Assembly (NCBI RefSeq): GCF_000482545.1
Contig: NZ_KI519454.1
Coordinates: forward strand, 1,772,954-1,836,953
Source: Arthrobacter sp. 35W
Lineage (GTDB): Bacteria; Actinomycetota; Actinomycetes; Actinomycetales; Micrococcaceae
DNA length: 64,000 nucleotides
Direction: 5' to 3'
The translations under genes were made by a program, and so were the position numbers. Each line of letters begins with the position of its first letter. The first letter of the stretch is position 1. The notes beneath the pieces are model-generated. The model worked only from the letters and a program-made list of their open reading frames with translations. It made no database searches and was not told the origin of the DNA. Below, one piece after another: positions 16,502 to 24,389 of this stretch.

Positions 16502-16921
16502 TCAGGCGGTGGCTGCCTTGAGCTCGGCGGCCAGTTCCCGGACCCGCGCCTGGATGTCGTCACGGACGAGCCGCATCCGCTCCATCCCGCCGATGCCTCG
16601 TTCGGAGGGTTCATCGGTGTCCCAGTTGCGGATCTCAATCCCCGGCACGGGGTCGACGACGGCCTCCCGGCCGAGGGTGATGATCAGGGAGACGCCGGCC
16701 AGCAGGTCGGCGGTGATGGGCTTGGTGTGCTCGACAGTGGTGTCGATGCCCAGCTCGGTCAGGGCTTCGACGGACTCCGCATTGAGGCTCTTGCCCGGCT
16801 TGGTGCCAGCGGTGCGGACGGTGATCGCCTCGCCTGCCGTGTGGCGCATGAGCCCGCCGGCCATTTGGGACTTGCCGCCGTTCTTGGAGCAGACAAAGAG
16901 GACGCCTGGTGTGGTGGTCAT
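16502..16921 (-). CDS. arsC: Arsenate-mycothiol transferase (ArsC1/ArsC2 type)
   Basis: A 139-residue protein of the low-molecular-weight phosphatase fold. It joins arsenate to mycothiol, later released as arsenite by a mycoredoxin. The active-site loop is C11-S-K-N-G-G-K17-S, thus CX5K and not the common CX5R; I recall the same NGGKS loop in Corynebacterium ArsC2. C11 is the only Cys, consistent with use of mycothiol instead of an internal disulfide relay. GTKP and DEPSERGIGGMERMRLVRDDI are family segments. It is last in the minus-strand ars operon, 29 nt after the flavoprotein gene. Confidence 0.9.
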   Translation of the reverse strand: MTTTPGVLFVCSKNGGKSQMAGGLMRHTAGEAITVRTAGTKPGKSLNAESVEALTELGIDTTVEHTKPITADLLAGVSLIITLGREAVVDPVPGIEIRNWDTDEPSERGIGGMERMRLVRDDIQARVRELAAELKAATA

Positions 16922-16950
16922 GGTTGCGGTGCCTTTCCTAGGCGCGGTGG

Positions 16951-18369
16951 TTAGTCGGTGAGGGTGCCGGAGCGGCCGTGGGCAAGTCCTGTGGGGAATC
17001 CGATCAGCACCGGCCCGGGGGCGGCGCAACAGGAATCGGCAGCATCTTCGGAACCAACGGCAGTAGCGGTCGGGGCGTCGCAGCTGCCACCTAGATCGGT
17101 GGTGCAGACGCCGGTTTCGGGCAGCTCCAAGTGGACGGCGTCGGCCGCCTTCTCGTCGCCGGCCAGGGCGGCGGCGATGGAGCGGACCTGCTCGTAGCCG
17201 GTGGCCAGCAGGAACGTCGGGGCGCGGCCGTAGGACTTCATGCCGGCAAGGTAGAAGCCCTTCTCCGGGTGGGCGAGCACCTTGGCTCCGTGGGCAGGGA
17301 CGGTGCCGCAAGAGTGGAACTCCGGATCGATCATGGGGCCGAGCTCCCGGGGAGCCTCAACCGCCGGGTCAAGGTCCAGCCGGAGCTCGCGCAGGATGCC
17401 CAGGTCCGGGCGGAACCCGGTGGCGGGGATCAGCAGGTCCACGTTCAGGGTCACGGGCCCGTTCGGAGTGTCGCCGGTAACGAGAAGTGAATCACCGGTG
17501 GTGAAGGCGGTGGTCGTGAAGGAGGTGTACAGCTCGATGTGCCCGTCCTCGACGAGCTGGCGCAACCGGGCGCCGAGCTGGCCCCGGGCGGGCAGACCGT
17601 CGAGGTCCCCGCCGCCATAGAGGCGGCTGGTGTCGGCTCCGCGGACGGCCCAGCTGACCCGGGTGCCGGGCTCGTTCTTGGCCAGCTGGCCCAGCGCGAG
17701 CAGGGTGTTGGCCGCGGAGTGGCCGGCACCGATGACCAGGACGTGTCTGCCGGCAAATCGGGCGCGGTCCGCCCCGGTGACGTCGGGCAGCGGCCCGGTG
17801 ATGAACCCTGCAGCCGCCGCTTCTGCCTCGCCGGGGGCGGGCAGGCCGGCCTGGCCGAGCGGGTTCGGCTGGGACCAGGTGCCGGAGGTGTCGATGACCG
17901 CACGCACCAGGTGGTCCGTGGCGGCGCCGTCGGCGGTGCGGACGCGGACCAGGAAGGGTCGTTCGTCGCGGCCGATGGAGTGGGTCTTGTCCATGCCCAT
18001 GCGGCTGACGGCGGTGACGGTGGAGGAGGTGTGCAGGACCGTCTTGATGGCCGTGATGGCGGCCAGCGGTTCAAGGTACTGCTCCACGAGCTCGTGCCCA
18101 TAGGGAAGGGATGTCAGGCGCGGTTCAACCCAACCGGTGGGTTCGAGGAGGCGCCGGGAGGCGGGGTCGATGTTGTGCCGCCATGGGGAGAACAGCCGGA
18201 TGTGTCCCCACTGCCGGATGGCCGCGCCAACGTCGTCGCCCTTTTCGAAGATGAGGGGTGTGAGGCCGCGTTCGATGAGATGGGCGGCCGTGGCCAGGCC
18301 AACGGGGCCGGCGCCGATGACCGCGACCGGGAGGTCGTTGCGTCGTTCCGTCATGTGCTGTTCCGTCAT
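16951..18369 (-). CDS. FAD-dependent oxidoreductase of ars operons (ArsO-like)
   Basis: A 472-residue flavoprotein with two dinucleotide-binding motifs: VAVIGAGPVGLATAAHL (FAD) at the N-terminus and VLVIGAGHSAANTLLAL (NADPH) near the middle. It resembles flavin monooxygenase-like proteins found in actinobacterial and pseudomonad arsenic operons. The C-terminus adds a Cys-containing tail (VCTTDLGGSC, then SCCAAPG) not needed for the fold, which may bind arsenite. The start is one of ATG 18378, 18369 or 18354; 18369 has AAGGA about 10 nt upstream. The reaction is not established. Confidence 0.8.
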   Translation of the reverse strand: MTEQHMTERRNDLPVAVIGAGPVGLATAAHLIERGLTPLIFEKGDDVGAAIRQWGHIRLFSPWRHNIDPASRRLLEPTGWVEPRLTSLPYGHELVEQYLEPLAAITAIKTVLHTSSTVTAVSRMGMDKTHSIGRDERPFLVRVRTADGAATDHLVRAVIDTSGTWSQPNPLGQAGLPAPGEAEAAAAGFITGPLPDVTGADRARFAGRHVLVIGAGHSAANTLLALGQLAKNEPGTRVSWAVRGADTSRLYGGGDLDGLPARGQLGARLRQLVEDGHIELYTSFTTTAFTTGDSLLVTGDTPNGPVTLNVDLLIPATGFRPDLGILRELRLDLDPAVEAPRELGPMIDPEFHSCGTVPAHGAKVLAHPEKGFYLAGMKSYGRAPTFLLATGYEQVRSIAAALAGDEKAADAVHLELPETGVCTTDLGGSCDAPTATAVGSEDAADSCCAAPGPVLIGFPTGLAHGRSGTLTD

Positions 18370-18413
18370 GGTCGTCATGTCCTTGGGTTGTCCACTGTCA
18401 TCCGCCGTGGTTC

Positions 18414-19388
18414 TCAGGAGTGCGTGGGTTCTTCCACCAAGGCGGTGGCGATGCTGTCGGCATCCGCCAGAGCGGCCAGGTAGCGCTCGGCGTCCAGGGC
18501 CGCGGCGCAGCCGGTGCCGGCGGCGGTGATGGCCTGCCGGTAGCGGTGGTCCACCGCGTCTCCGCAGGCAAACACGCCGGAAAGGTTGGTCACCGTGGTC
18601 GGGGCGTCGACCACGATGTAGCCGTCTCCGTCCAGGTCGATCTGGCCGGCAACCAGGCCGGTGCGGGGCACATGTCCAATGGCGACGAAGATGCCGGTGG
18701 CCTCCAGCTCCCGGGCCGCCCCGGTGGCCGTGTCCGTGACGGTTACACCTGTCACCTTGGTCTCGCCGTGGATGGCAGTGACCGCCGTGTTGTAGGCAAA
18801 GCGGATCTTGGGGTTGTCCTTGGCGCGCTGGGCCATGATCTTGGAGGCGCGCAGCTCGCCGCGGCGCACGACCACGGTGACGGATTTGGCGAACCGGGTC
18901 AGGAACGTTGCCTCCTCCATGGCCGAGTCGCCCCCGCCGACGACGATGATGTCCTGGTCGCGGAAGAAGAACCCGTCGCAAGTCGCGCACCAGGAGATGC
19001 CGTGGCCGCTGAACTTCTTCTCCTCGGCCAGACCCAGCTCCTTGTAGGCGGAGCCGGTGGCCAGGATGACGGCCGGGGCTTCGTACCTGTCCCCGGCGCC
19101 GGTCGTGACGGACTTGAGGTGGCCGGTGAGGTGGGCCTGCACGACGTCGTCGAAGATGACCTTGGCGCCGAAGCGTTCGGCCTGCTGCTGCAGCCCTTCC
19201 ATGAGGTCCGGACCCTGGATGCCGGTGGGGAATCCCGGGAAGTTTTCCACCTCGGTGGTGTTCATCAAGGCACCCCCGGCGTCCACGGCGCCGGCGATGA
19301 CGGTCGGGGCCAGGCCGGCGCGGGCGGCGTAGATGGCGGCGGTGTAGCCGGCGGGGCCGGAGCCGACGATGATGAGCTGTTCAGTCAT
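18414..19388 (-). CDS. trxB: Thioredoxin reductase
   Basis: A 324-residue FAD/NADPH enzyme with [18 protein letters not shown] (FAD), the redox motif C134-A-T-C137 ([12 protein letters not shown]), [15 protein letters not shown] (NADPH) and [15 protein letters not shown] (second FAD site). It reduces thioredoxin, which the thioredoxin-type ArsC immediately upstream (24-nt gap) needs as electron donor. Residing inside the ars operon, it is probably a dedicated, arsenic-induced copy separate from the housekeeping trxB. Confidence 0.93.
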   Translation of the reverse strand: MTEQLIIVGSGPAGYTAAIYAARAGLAPTVIAGAVDAGGALMNTTEVENFPGFPTGIQGPDLMEGLQQQAERFGAKVIFDDVVQAHLTGHLKSVTTGAGDRYEAPAVILATGSAYKELGLAEEKKFSGHGISWCATCDGFFFRDQDIIVVGGGDSAMEEATFLTRFAKSVTVVVRRGELRASKIMAQRAKDNPKIRFAYNTAVTAIHGETKVTGVTVTDTATGAARELEATGIFVAIGHVPRTGLVAGQIDLDGDGYIVVDAPTTVTNLSGVFACGDAVDHRYRQAITAAGTGCAAALDAERYLAALADADSIATALVEEPTHS

Positions 19389-19412
19389 GGTGGTTTTCCT
19401 TCGCCGGTGGGG

Positions 19413-19838
19413 CTAGTTGGTGGCAGGGACCAGATCGGCAATAAGCGCCTGGATGCGGGCCTTGATCTCGTCGCGGATCGGGCGCACCGACTCCACACCC
19501 TGGCCGGCCGGGTCTTCGAGCTCCCAATCCTCGTAGCGCTTGCCGGGGAAGATCGGGCAGGTGTCGCCGCAGCCCATGGTGATGACGACGTCGGACTCCT
19601 TGACGGCCTCAACGGTGAGGACCTTGGGGATCTCGGCGGACATGTCGATGCCCTCCTCGGCCATGGCTGCCACGGCGGCGGGGTTGACCGAATCGGCCGG
19701 GGCGGAGCCGGCGGAGCGGACCTCGATGGCCCCGTTGGAGAGGGCGGTGAGGTAGGCGGCGGCCATCTGGGAGCGGCCGGCATTGTGGACGCAGACAAAC
19801 AGGACGGAGGGCTTCTTGGCGGTTCCGGTGGTGTTCAT
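19413..19838 (-). CDS. arsC: Arsenate reductase, thioredoxin-coupled
   Basis: A 141-residue LMW-phosphatase-fold arsenate reductase. The P-loop is C16-V-H-N-A-G-R22-S. Two more cysteines, C90 and C94 (MGCGDTCPIFPGKRYEDW), form the internal relay disulfide that thioredoxin reduces, as in S. aureus pI258 ArsC. GGAGAA precedes the ATG. It is the first gene of the operon arsC-trxB-flavoprotein-arsC and follows a promoter region with two ArsR-like inverted repeats. The window thus carries both thioredoxin- and mycothiol-dependent reductases. Confidence 0.94.
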   Translation of the reverse strand: MNTTGTAKKPSVLFVCVHNAGRSQMAAAYLTALSNGAIEVRSAGSAPADSVNPAAVAAMAEEGIDMSAEIPKVLTVEAVKESDVVITMGCGDTCPIFPGKRYEDWELEDPAGQGVESVRPIRDEIKARIQALIADLVPATN

Positions 19839-19918
19839 GGGGTTCTCCTGGAATCGGTGGGGTGGTGGGATTCGGTCTGGTTGGGACGTGGAGCCCGCAC
19901 CCTTGCCGCACGGCCTGA

Positions 19919-19975
19919 ATATTGATGTCTATCAATATATGGAGTATTGACCAGTACATTGATGACTGTCAATAT
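19919..19975 (-). promoter_or_regulatory. Tandem ArsR operators and promoter of the arsC operon
   Basis: A perfect 8-bp inverted repeat, ATATTGAT-GTCT-ATCAATAT, spans 19919-19938. A second site at 19957-19975 has ATTGA-N6-TCAAT. Read on the minus strand, TTGACA (19972-19967) and CAATAC (19949-19944) are 17 nt apart and form a promoter lying between and over the two sites. The second site resembles the one before arsR at 21500. Confidence 0.75.
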
Positions 19976-20659
19976 TTAGCCCGGGGCATGTGCGGTTTCA
20001 GGCGGCGTGGAGGCGGGTGGCGAGGTCGTCAACCCGGAGGGCGATGTCGGCATAGGCCTCCTCGAAGGCCTCCTCGGTGTTTCCGGGATGGACCAGTGGA
20101 TGCCGTGCAGGCCAGGGAGCTCCTCGTGGGCGTTGTCGCACACGGTGACAAGAAGATCCGCCTCCCCGGCCACGTCGTCCAACCGGCGGGGCGCCAGATC
20201 GGCCAGCTCGAGGCCGTGGAGGCGGGCGACATCGATGGCACCTTGGGCGATGCGCGGCGCGGGGTGCGTTCCGGCCGACGACACGGGGATGTCGCTGGCC
20301 CGCTGCCAGAGGGCTGCGGCCAGTTGCGAGCGGGCGCTGTTGCGCGTGCAGACGAACAGGACGCGGCGCACTCCCTGCTCTTGACCGGGCACCAGCCCAT
20401 CCAGTGCGCCGGAGGCGAGGTGGATGTAGCTGCGGCGCTTGTCGGCTTCCGAGCGGTGGCGGGTTGCCAGCCTGGCATCCTCCAGCGTGCGCAGATGGTG
20501 GGAGAGCAGATTGGAGGACATGCCGAGTTCGGACTGCAGCTCCGTCGGGGACAGATCCCCGAGGGTCAGCAGGTCCACGATGCGCAGCCGTGCAGGATCC
20601 GCAAGGGCGGCATGCTTGGCGGCCCGCACCTGAAGGGCGTTGGTTTGCTCAGTATTCAT
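19976..20659 (-). CDS. ArsR-ArsC fusion (repressor plus LMW phosphatase domain), C-terminus frameshifted
   Basis: Residues ~1-90 are an ArsR-type winged helix (HAALADPARLRIVDLLTLGDLSPTEL, SSNLLSHHLRTLE). From ~98 a phosphatase-fold arsenate reductase domain follows, with loop C104-T-R-N-S-A-R110-S. After IHWSIPE (~193) the chain becomes Pro/Ser-rich. Another frame of the same DNA reads NTEEAFEEAYADIALRV and ends at 19998, exactly the expected C-terminal helix. A small deletion near 20075 has therefore replaced about the last 30 residues. The start ATG at 20659 lies within an operator shared with the divergent aquaporin gene. Activity of the altered domain is uncertain. Confidence 0.82.
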   Translation of the reverse strand: MNTEQTNALQVRAAKHAALADPARLRIVDLLTLGDLSPTELQSELGMSSNLLSHHLRTLEDARLATRHRSEADKRRSYIHLASGALDGLVPGQEQGVRRVLFVCTRNSARSQLAAALWQRASDIPVSSAGTHPAPRIAQGAIDVARLHGLELADLAPRRLDDVAGEADLLVTVCDNAHEELPGLHGIHWSIPETPRRPSRRPMPTSPSGLTTSPPASTPPETAHAPG

Positions 20660-20682
20660 TGCCTCAATCTTGACTGAGGTAA
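20659..20682. promoter_or_regulatory. Operator between the ArsR-ArsC fusion and aquaporin genes
   Basis: TTGCCTCA-N8-TGAGGTAA is an inverted repeat with 7 of 8 pairs matching. It sits in the 46-bp gap between two divergent genes and touches the start codon of the fusion gene. Binding there would control both directions. It differs from the ATTGAT-type sites, so the fusion and the separate ArsR likely use different operators. Confidence 0.6.
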
Positions 20683-20705
20683 ATTCATCCGTCAAGCTGG
20701 TGCCC

Positions 20706-21446
20706 ATGACTTCATTCCAGCCGCCCTTGTGGCGCCGCGCCGTCGCAGAACTGATCGGCACCGCCCTGCTTGTTTCCATCGTCGTCGGCTCAGGAATCGC
20801 CGCACAGCAGCTCTCCCCCCACGACGTTGGCCTGCAACTGCTGCAGAACAGCACGGCAACGGTGCTGGGATTGACGGTGCTGATCCTGATCTTCGGACCC
20901 GTGAGCGGCGCGCACTTCAACCCGGTGGTCTCGGCCGTCGACTGGATCCTGGGCCGGCGCAGCAGCTCCGGGCCGACCCTTCGCGACCTCGGCGCCTACG
21001 TGGCGGCGCAGACTGTGGGTGCAATCGGTGGCAGCGTTCTCGCGAACGCCATGTTTGACGTGGGCACCTCCATCTCGGGGACCGACCGCGCCACCGGCGG
21101 GCACCTGCTGGGCGAGGTCGTCGCCACGGCAGGGCTGATAGTGCTGATCTTCTCCCTCGCAGCCACCAACCGGGGCACCCTCGCGGCCCCGGCAGTGGGC
21201 GCCTACATCGGCGCCGCCTACTGGTTCACGTCCTCGACGTCGTTCGCGAACCCCGCCGTCACGGTCGGCCGCATCTTCAGCGACACGTTCGCCGGCATCG
21301 CACCTGCCTCCGCCCCTCCCTTCATACTCGCCCAGCTGATCGGCGCCGCCGTGGGACTGGGCCTCCTCACCCTCCTGTTCCCGCCGGCGTCGCGCGCCGC
21401 GGGCGGCGCCGCACGTCCGCGCACCCTGGAATCGACCGGTTCATAG
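20706..21446 (+). CDS. Aquaglyceroporin-family channel of the arsenic island (AqpS-like)
   Basis: A 246-residue six-helix MIP channel. The two pore half-helices have NPV (GAHFNPVVSAVDW) and NPA (SFANPAVTVGR), the first deviating from NPA. Arsenite, As(OH)3, passes such channels downhill. In Sinorhizobium an aquaporin replaces the arsenite pump and lets out arsenite made by ArsC; the same logic fits here because the pump gene at 14776 is broken. The ATG at 20706 was chosen over one 66 nt upstream, as the latter would run into the operator and the fusion gene. Confidence 0.85.
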   Translation: MTSFQPPLWRRAVAELIGTALLVSIVVGSGIAAQQLSPHDVGLQLLQNSTATVLGLTVLILIFGPVSGAHFNPVVSAVDWILGRRSSSGPTLRDLGAYVAAQTVGAIGGSVLANAMFDVGTSISGTDRATGGHLLGEVVATAGLIVLIFSLAATNRGTLAAPAVGAYIGAAYWFTSSTSFANPAVTVGRIFSDTFAGIAPASAPPFILAQLIGAAVGLGLLTLLFPPASRAAGGAARPRTLESTGS

Positions 21447-21499
21447 ACCCCGGGCCGGCCCATGGAGGCCGGCCGGGGCCGGACACCCACAGGGCGCAT

Positions 21500-21530
21500 A
21501 CATTGATGGTGGTCGATATTCGGGCATAAT
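21500..21530 (+). promoter_or_regulatory. arsR promoter with ArsR operator
   Basis: TTGATG (21503-21508) and CATAAT (21525-21530) are 16 nt apart. The ATG at 21537 follows the -10 by 6 nt, so the mRNA is probably leaderless. The 21-nt segment 21500-21520 agrees at 17 positions with the one at 19956-19976 (ACATTGATG...GTC.ATATT) before the arsC operon, indicating one shared repressor. Confidence 0.75.
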
Positions 21531-21536
21531 GGGTGT

Positions 21537-21887
21537 ATGAACGCACTGCCTGCAGTCGAGACGGTCCCGGATGACAGCCGCTGCGCCCCGGCGGTGCCGC
21601 CGGCGCTGGGTGCCAGCGAGGCGAAGCGCAGGGCCATAGTCTTCAAGGCCCTGGCCGATCCGAACCGGCTGCGGCTGCTCTCCATCGTCAAGGCCGAGCC
21701 CTCCGGCGCAGCCTGCGTCTGCGATCTGACCGAACCGCTTGACCTTGGCCAGCCCACAGTGTCCCACCATTTGAAGATTCTGGTCGACGCCGGGCTGCTG
21801 TCACGGGAGAAGCGCGGAACCTGGGCCTACTACTCCCTGGTCCCCGGCGCATTAGAGAGCGTCTGCGCAAGCATCCTGGCCCTGTGA
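21537..21887 (+). CDS. arsR: Arsenite-responsive repressor ArsR
   Basis: A 116-residue winged-helix repressor. C60-V-C62 (ACVCDLTEPLDLGQPTVSHHLKIL) lies at the start of the recognition helix region, the classical As(III)/Sb(III) site, and C16 in the N-terminal arm could be the third ligand, as in the Corynebacterium type. Arsenite binding would release DNA. Its own promoter carries a site nearly identical to one of the arsC operon sites, so autoregulation and control of arsC-trxB-flavoprotein-arsC are likely. Confidence 0.92.
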   Translation: MNALPAVETVPDDSRCAPAVPPALGASEAKRRAIVFKALADPNRLRLLSIVKAEPSGAACVCDLTEPLDLGQPTVSHHLKILVDAGLLSREKRGTWAYYSLVPGALESVCASILAL

Positions 21888-21925
21888 CAGGCGGCATCCG
21901 GGAAATGGCACCCGACGGCTAGGGT

Positions 21926-22084
21926 GCCCTCGAGCGGACCTGCGCCGAAAACACTCCCAGCCCGGCCCTGCGCGACAAGGCCGGCTTCCGGCGGATCGGC
22001 CGCAGGGAACGCATTGCCCAGATCGCCCACGGCCCCTGGTCCAGGCAGTGGAGGGACACCATCCCGGTGGAACGGCGCCTCTAG
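21926..22084 (+). pseudogene. C-terminal remnant of a GNAT acetyltransferase (ArsN/PAT-like)
   Basis: Starting at 21926 the frame reads ALERTCAENTPSPALRDKAG, then FRRIGRRERIAQ, then WRDTIPVERRL before a stop at 22084. This is the last ~52 residues of a phosphinothricin-acetyltransferase-like GNAT protein, including the acetyl-CoA end of the fold. The N-terminal two thirds are absent and no start codon fits. ArsN-type acetyltransferases occur in arsenic operons (methylarsenite or phosphinothricin-like arsenical detoxification), so this is probably a decayed member of the island. Confidence 0.7.
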
Positions 22085-22107
22085 CGCGCCTTGGGCCAAG
22101 GGGCGGT

Positions 22108-22338
22108 CTAGGCGCGCTCCTGAGTGACTCGCCGCTCATGGGTCTCGCCAAAGGGGACGTCGCGGCTGACGGCAACCATGTAGGTGGTGTAGCTGTGCTG
22201 GGTGACCAGGATGCCGTGCCGGCGCTCGCGCATGGCACCGGTTCGGACAATTTCTTCGGCGGTGTTGAGGTCGCTCTCGAGGGTGTGGGCGTCGTGGGCG
22301 GTGACTTCAAGAACAAGGTCGGAATGGTGCTTGATCAT
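22108..22338 (-). CDS. Small hypothetical protein
   Basis: A predicted 76-residue soluble protein (MIKHHSDLVLEVTAHDAHTL at the start, charged Arg-rich C-terminus ERRVTQERA). GGAG lies 6 nt before the ATG at 22338; in-frame ATGs at 22341 and 22350 are alternatives. The amphipathic pattern and third-position GC look coding. I do not recognise a family. Confidence 0.5.
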   Translation of the reverse strand: MIKHHSDLVLEVTAHDAHTLESDLNTAEEIVRTGAMRERRHGILVTQHSYTTYMVAVSRDVPFGETHERRVTQERA

Positions 22339-22350
22339 CATGGTCTCCAT

Positions 22351-22640
22351 TGGTGGTCTGCCGGGAATGCCGACGTCGTCAGGGTCATGGGCCGTGGATG
22401 CCGGGAAGGGCATGCAGCGCCTGGGAGGAAATGGTGGTTCATGGGGTGCCCGGCATTCTCTGATGGGGCTCTGGCCGGCCGTGGTGTCCGGCGGGCTGGA
22501 TCGGGAGATTCGCTCTTCCCGTGGATCCGCCCCCAGTCTCCGCGACAGGACCCCGGCAGGCAATAGCTGCCGCCATGTTTCCCGCCAATGGCGGCGTGTC
22601 CCGTGCGCGACACGCCCTTGTACACCTGGCGGCAACATTC
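22351..22640. other. Intergenic stretch without recognised gene
   Basis: No convincing gene is seen between the small hypothetical gene and the next promoter. It holds one inverted repeat, GCCGCCAT...ATGGCGGC (22569-22595), of unknown role. The minus-strand frame of the small protein stays open through most of it, but without a good start or family likeness. Confidence 0.4.
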
Positions 22641-22707
22641 GATGTAAAACATCATTGACACCAAGTCTGCTCGGCTTTACATTGAAAATGTAAGGTTTCT
22701 TTTACAT
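22641..22707 (+). promoter_or_regulatory. Promoter with TTTACAT/ATGTAA operator repeats
   Basis: TTGACA (22655-22660) and TACATT (22678-22683) are 17 nt apart, a near-consensus promoter. Around it lie GATGTAAAACATC (22641-22653), TTACAT-TGAAA-ATGTAA (22677-22693) and a further TTTACAT (22701-22707). These repeated ATGTAA half-sites probably bind the Xre regulator encoded by the second gene, giving autoregulation. Confidence 0.75.
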
Positions 22708-22730
22708 GGTTCGTCGACGTGGGAGTCCAG

Positions 22731-23159
22731 ATGTCATCCGAAGAGAAGAGCGCGTGGGTCATGCTCGTGGTCACGGTCGGCGCCTATGCCGTCTATCTCG
22801 CCGTCGTTCTGGGCCAGGCCTCGGGGACGGCGCTGGCCGAGGTCCACTACATTCCCGCCATGCTCTGGAGCATCGGCGGCGCCATCGTAGCGGCAATCGT
22901 GCTGAACACCTTTGCCGGCATCGGCTCCCCGAAGGGCGCCGCCCGCAAGGACCAACGCGACAGGGAGATCTACCGCTTCGGTGAAACCGTGGGGCAGTCC
23001 TTCGTGGTCATCGGCGCCGTGGCGGCACTGGCCATGGCCATGCTGGAACTCCCCTATTTCTGGATTGCCAACGCCGTGTACCTGGCGTTCGTCCTCTCGG
23101 CCATCCTCAGCTCCATCGCCAAACTGGCTGCCTACCGGGGAGGCCTGCCGACATGGTGA
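22731..23159 (+). CDS. Four-helix membrane protein in a regulator operon
   Basis: A 142-residue protein with about four hydrophobic segments ([70 protein letters not shown]) and a charged middle loop ([15 protein letters not shown]). The ATG at 22731 has GGGAG 5 nt upstream. Its end overlaps the following Xre gene by 7 nt. Membrane protein/Xre pairs of this kind are common in Actinobacteria and Firmicutes; the membrane partner may sense something and hold the regulator, but the function is unknown. Confidence 0.75.
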   Translation: MSSEEKSAWVMLVVTVGAYAVYLAVVLGQASGTALAEVHYIPAMLWSIGGAIVAAIVLNTFAGIGSPKGAARKDQRDREIYRFGETVGQSFVVIGAVAALAMAMLELPYFWIANAVYLAFVLSAILSSIAKLAAYRGGLPTW

Positions 23160-23380
23160 AGGCCACCCGCGTCACCAACCAGATCCGCCGCCTGCGCTTT
23201 GACCACGGCGAGATGACCCAGGCCGAGCTGGCCGAGCGCACGGGCGTCACCCGCCAGACCATCATCGCCATCGAACAGGGCAAGTACTCCCCCTCGCTTG
23301 AAATGGCGTTCCAGATCGCCCACGTGTTTGGTGTGGCGCTCGACGAAGTATTCCAATACCCCACCACCAAAGAGGCATGA
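23153..23380 (+). CDS. Small Xre-family helix-turn-helix regulator
   Basis: A 75-residue single-domain DNA-binding protein. The helix-turn-helix is [20 protein letters not shown] and the following [20 protein letters not shown] is the typical HTH_3 continuation. It overlaps the membrane protein gene (7 nt) and the oxidoreductase gene (ATGA), so all three are one operon. The inverted repeats around the operon promoter are its likely target. Confidence 0.92.
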   Translation: MVKATRVTNQIRRLRFDHGEMTQAELAERTGVTRQTIIAIEQGKYSPSLEMAFQIAHVFGVALDEVFQYPTTKEA

Positions 23381-24357
23381 CAATGAAGGCGATCATTCAG
23401 GACAGCTACGGAGAATCGATGGTGCTCCGTCTCGACGACGTCGAGAAGCCGGCGGTCGGTGCCGACGACGTCCTCGTGCGGGTACGCGCGGCAGGAGTCG
23501 ATGCCGGCGTCTGGCATCTGATGGCGGGGAAGCCCTACCTGGTGCGCCTGCTTGGATTCGGGCTCCGCCGCCCCAAGGTCCGCGTCCGCGGGCTGGATCT
23601 GGCTGGCACCGTGGCCGCCGTCGGTGCCAACGTGACCCAGTTCCGCGAGGGCGACGACGTGTTCGGAACCTCCTTGAACGGGACGTTCGCGGAGTATGCG
23701 ATCACCACCGCCGGGAAGCTCGCGCCGAAGCCCGCAGGCCTCAGCTTTGAGCAGGCGGCTGCGGTGCCCGTCTCCGGCTGCGCGGCACTCCACGGGCTGC
23801 GCGACGTCGGCGGCCTCAAGTCCGGACACAAGGTGCTGGTCCTCGGCGCCGGGGGCGGCGTCGGATCCTTTGCCGTGCAGATCGCCAAGGCCATGGGCGC
23901 CGAGGTGACGGGCGTCGCCAGCACGGCCAAGGTGGAGTTGGTGCGCACCCTTGGCGCCGACCACGTCATTGACCGCACTACTGACGACTTCGCCGCCGAT
24001 GGCCGGATCTACGACGTCATCCTCGACACCGCCGGCAACAACCCACTCTCGCGCCTGCGGAGGATTCTGGCACCGCAGGGGACGCTGGCCATTGTTGGCG
24101 GCGAAGGCGGCGGGCGCTGGCTGGGCGGCTTCCAGCGCCAGCTCGGCAGCGGCCTGGCCTCCCTGGCCACCGGGCAGAGGCTGCGTGCGCTCATGTCCTC
24201 CGAATCAACCCAGGACCTCGCGGACCTGCGGGAGCTGATCGACGCCGGCAAGCTCACACCTGCCGTCGACAAGACCTACCCGCTGGCCGCGGCGGCCGAG
24301 GCCATCGACGACGTCCACGCCGGACGGACGCTCGGCAAGGCTGTCATCACCATCTGA
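23377..24357 (+). CDS. NAD(P)-dependent quinone oxidoreductase-like MDR protein
   Basis: A 326-residue medium-chain dehydrogenase/reductase. The N-terminal GroES-like domain contains [26 protein letters not shown]; the Rossmann motif is [25 protein letters not shown]. Catalytic zinc ligands are absent, which fits the quinone oxidoreductase or enoyl-reductase branch. Third gene of the operon controlled by the Xre regulator. Substrate unknown; reduction of reactive carbonyls or quinones is plausible. Confidence 0.9.
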   Translation: MTMKAIIQDSYGESMVLRLDDVEKPAVGADDVLVRVRAAGVDAGVWHLMAGKPYLVRLLGFGLRRPKVRVRGLDLAGTVAAVGANVTQFREGDDVFGTSLNGTFAEYAITTAGKLAPKPAGLSFEQAAAVPVSGCAALHGLRDVGGLKSGHKVLVLGAGGGVGSFAVQIAKAMGAEVTGVASTAKVELVRTLGADHVIDRTTDDFAADGRIYDVILDTAGNNPLSRLRRILAPQGTLAIVGGEGGGRWLGGFQRQLGSGLASLATGQRLRALMSSESTQDLADLRELIDAGKLTPAVDKTYPLAAAAEAIDDVHAGRTLGKAVITI

Positions 24358-24389
24358 CGCTGGCCCCCGCTGAATGCGCCAAGCAGGCG

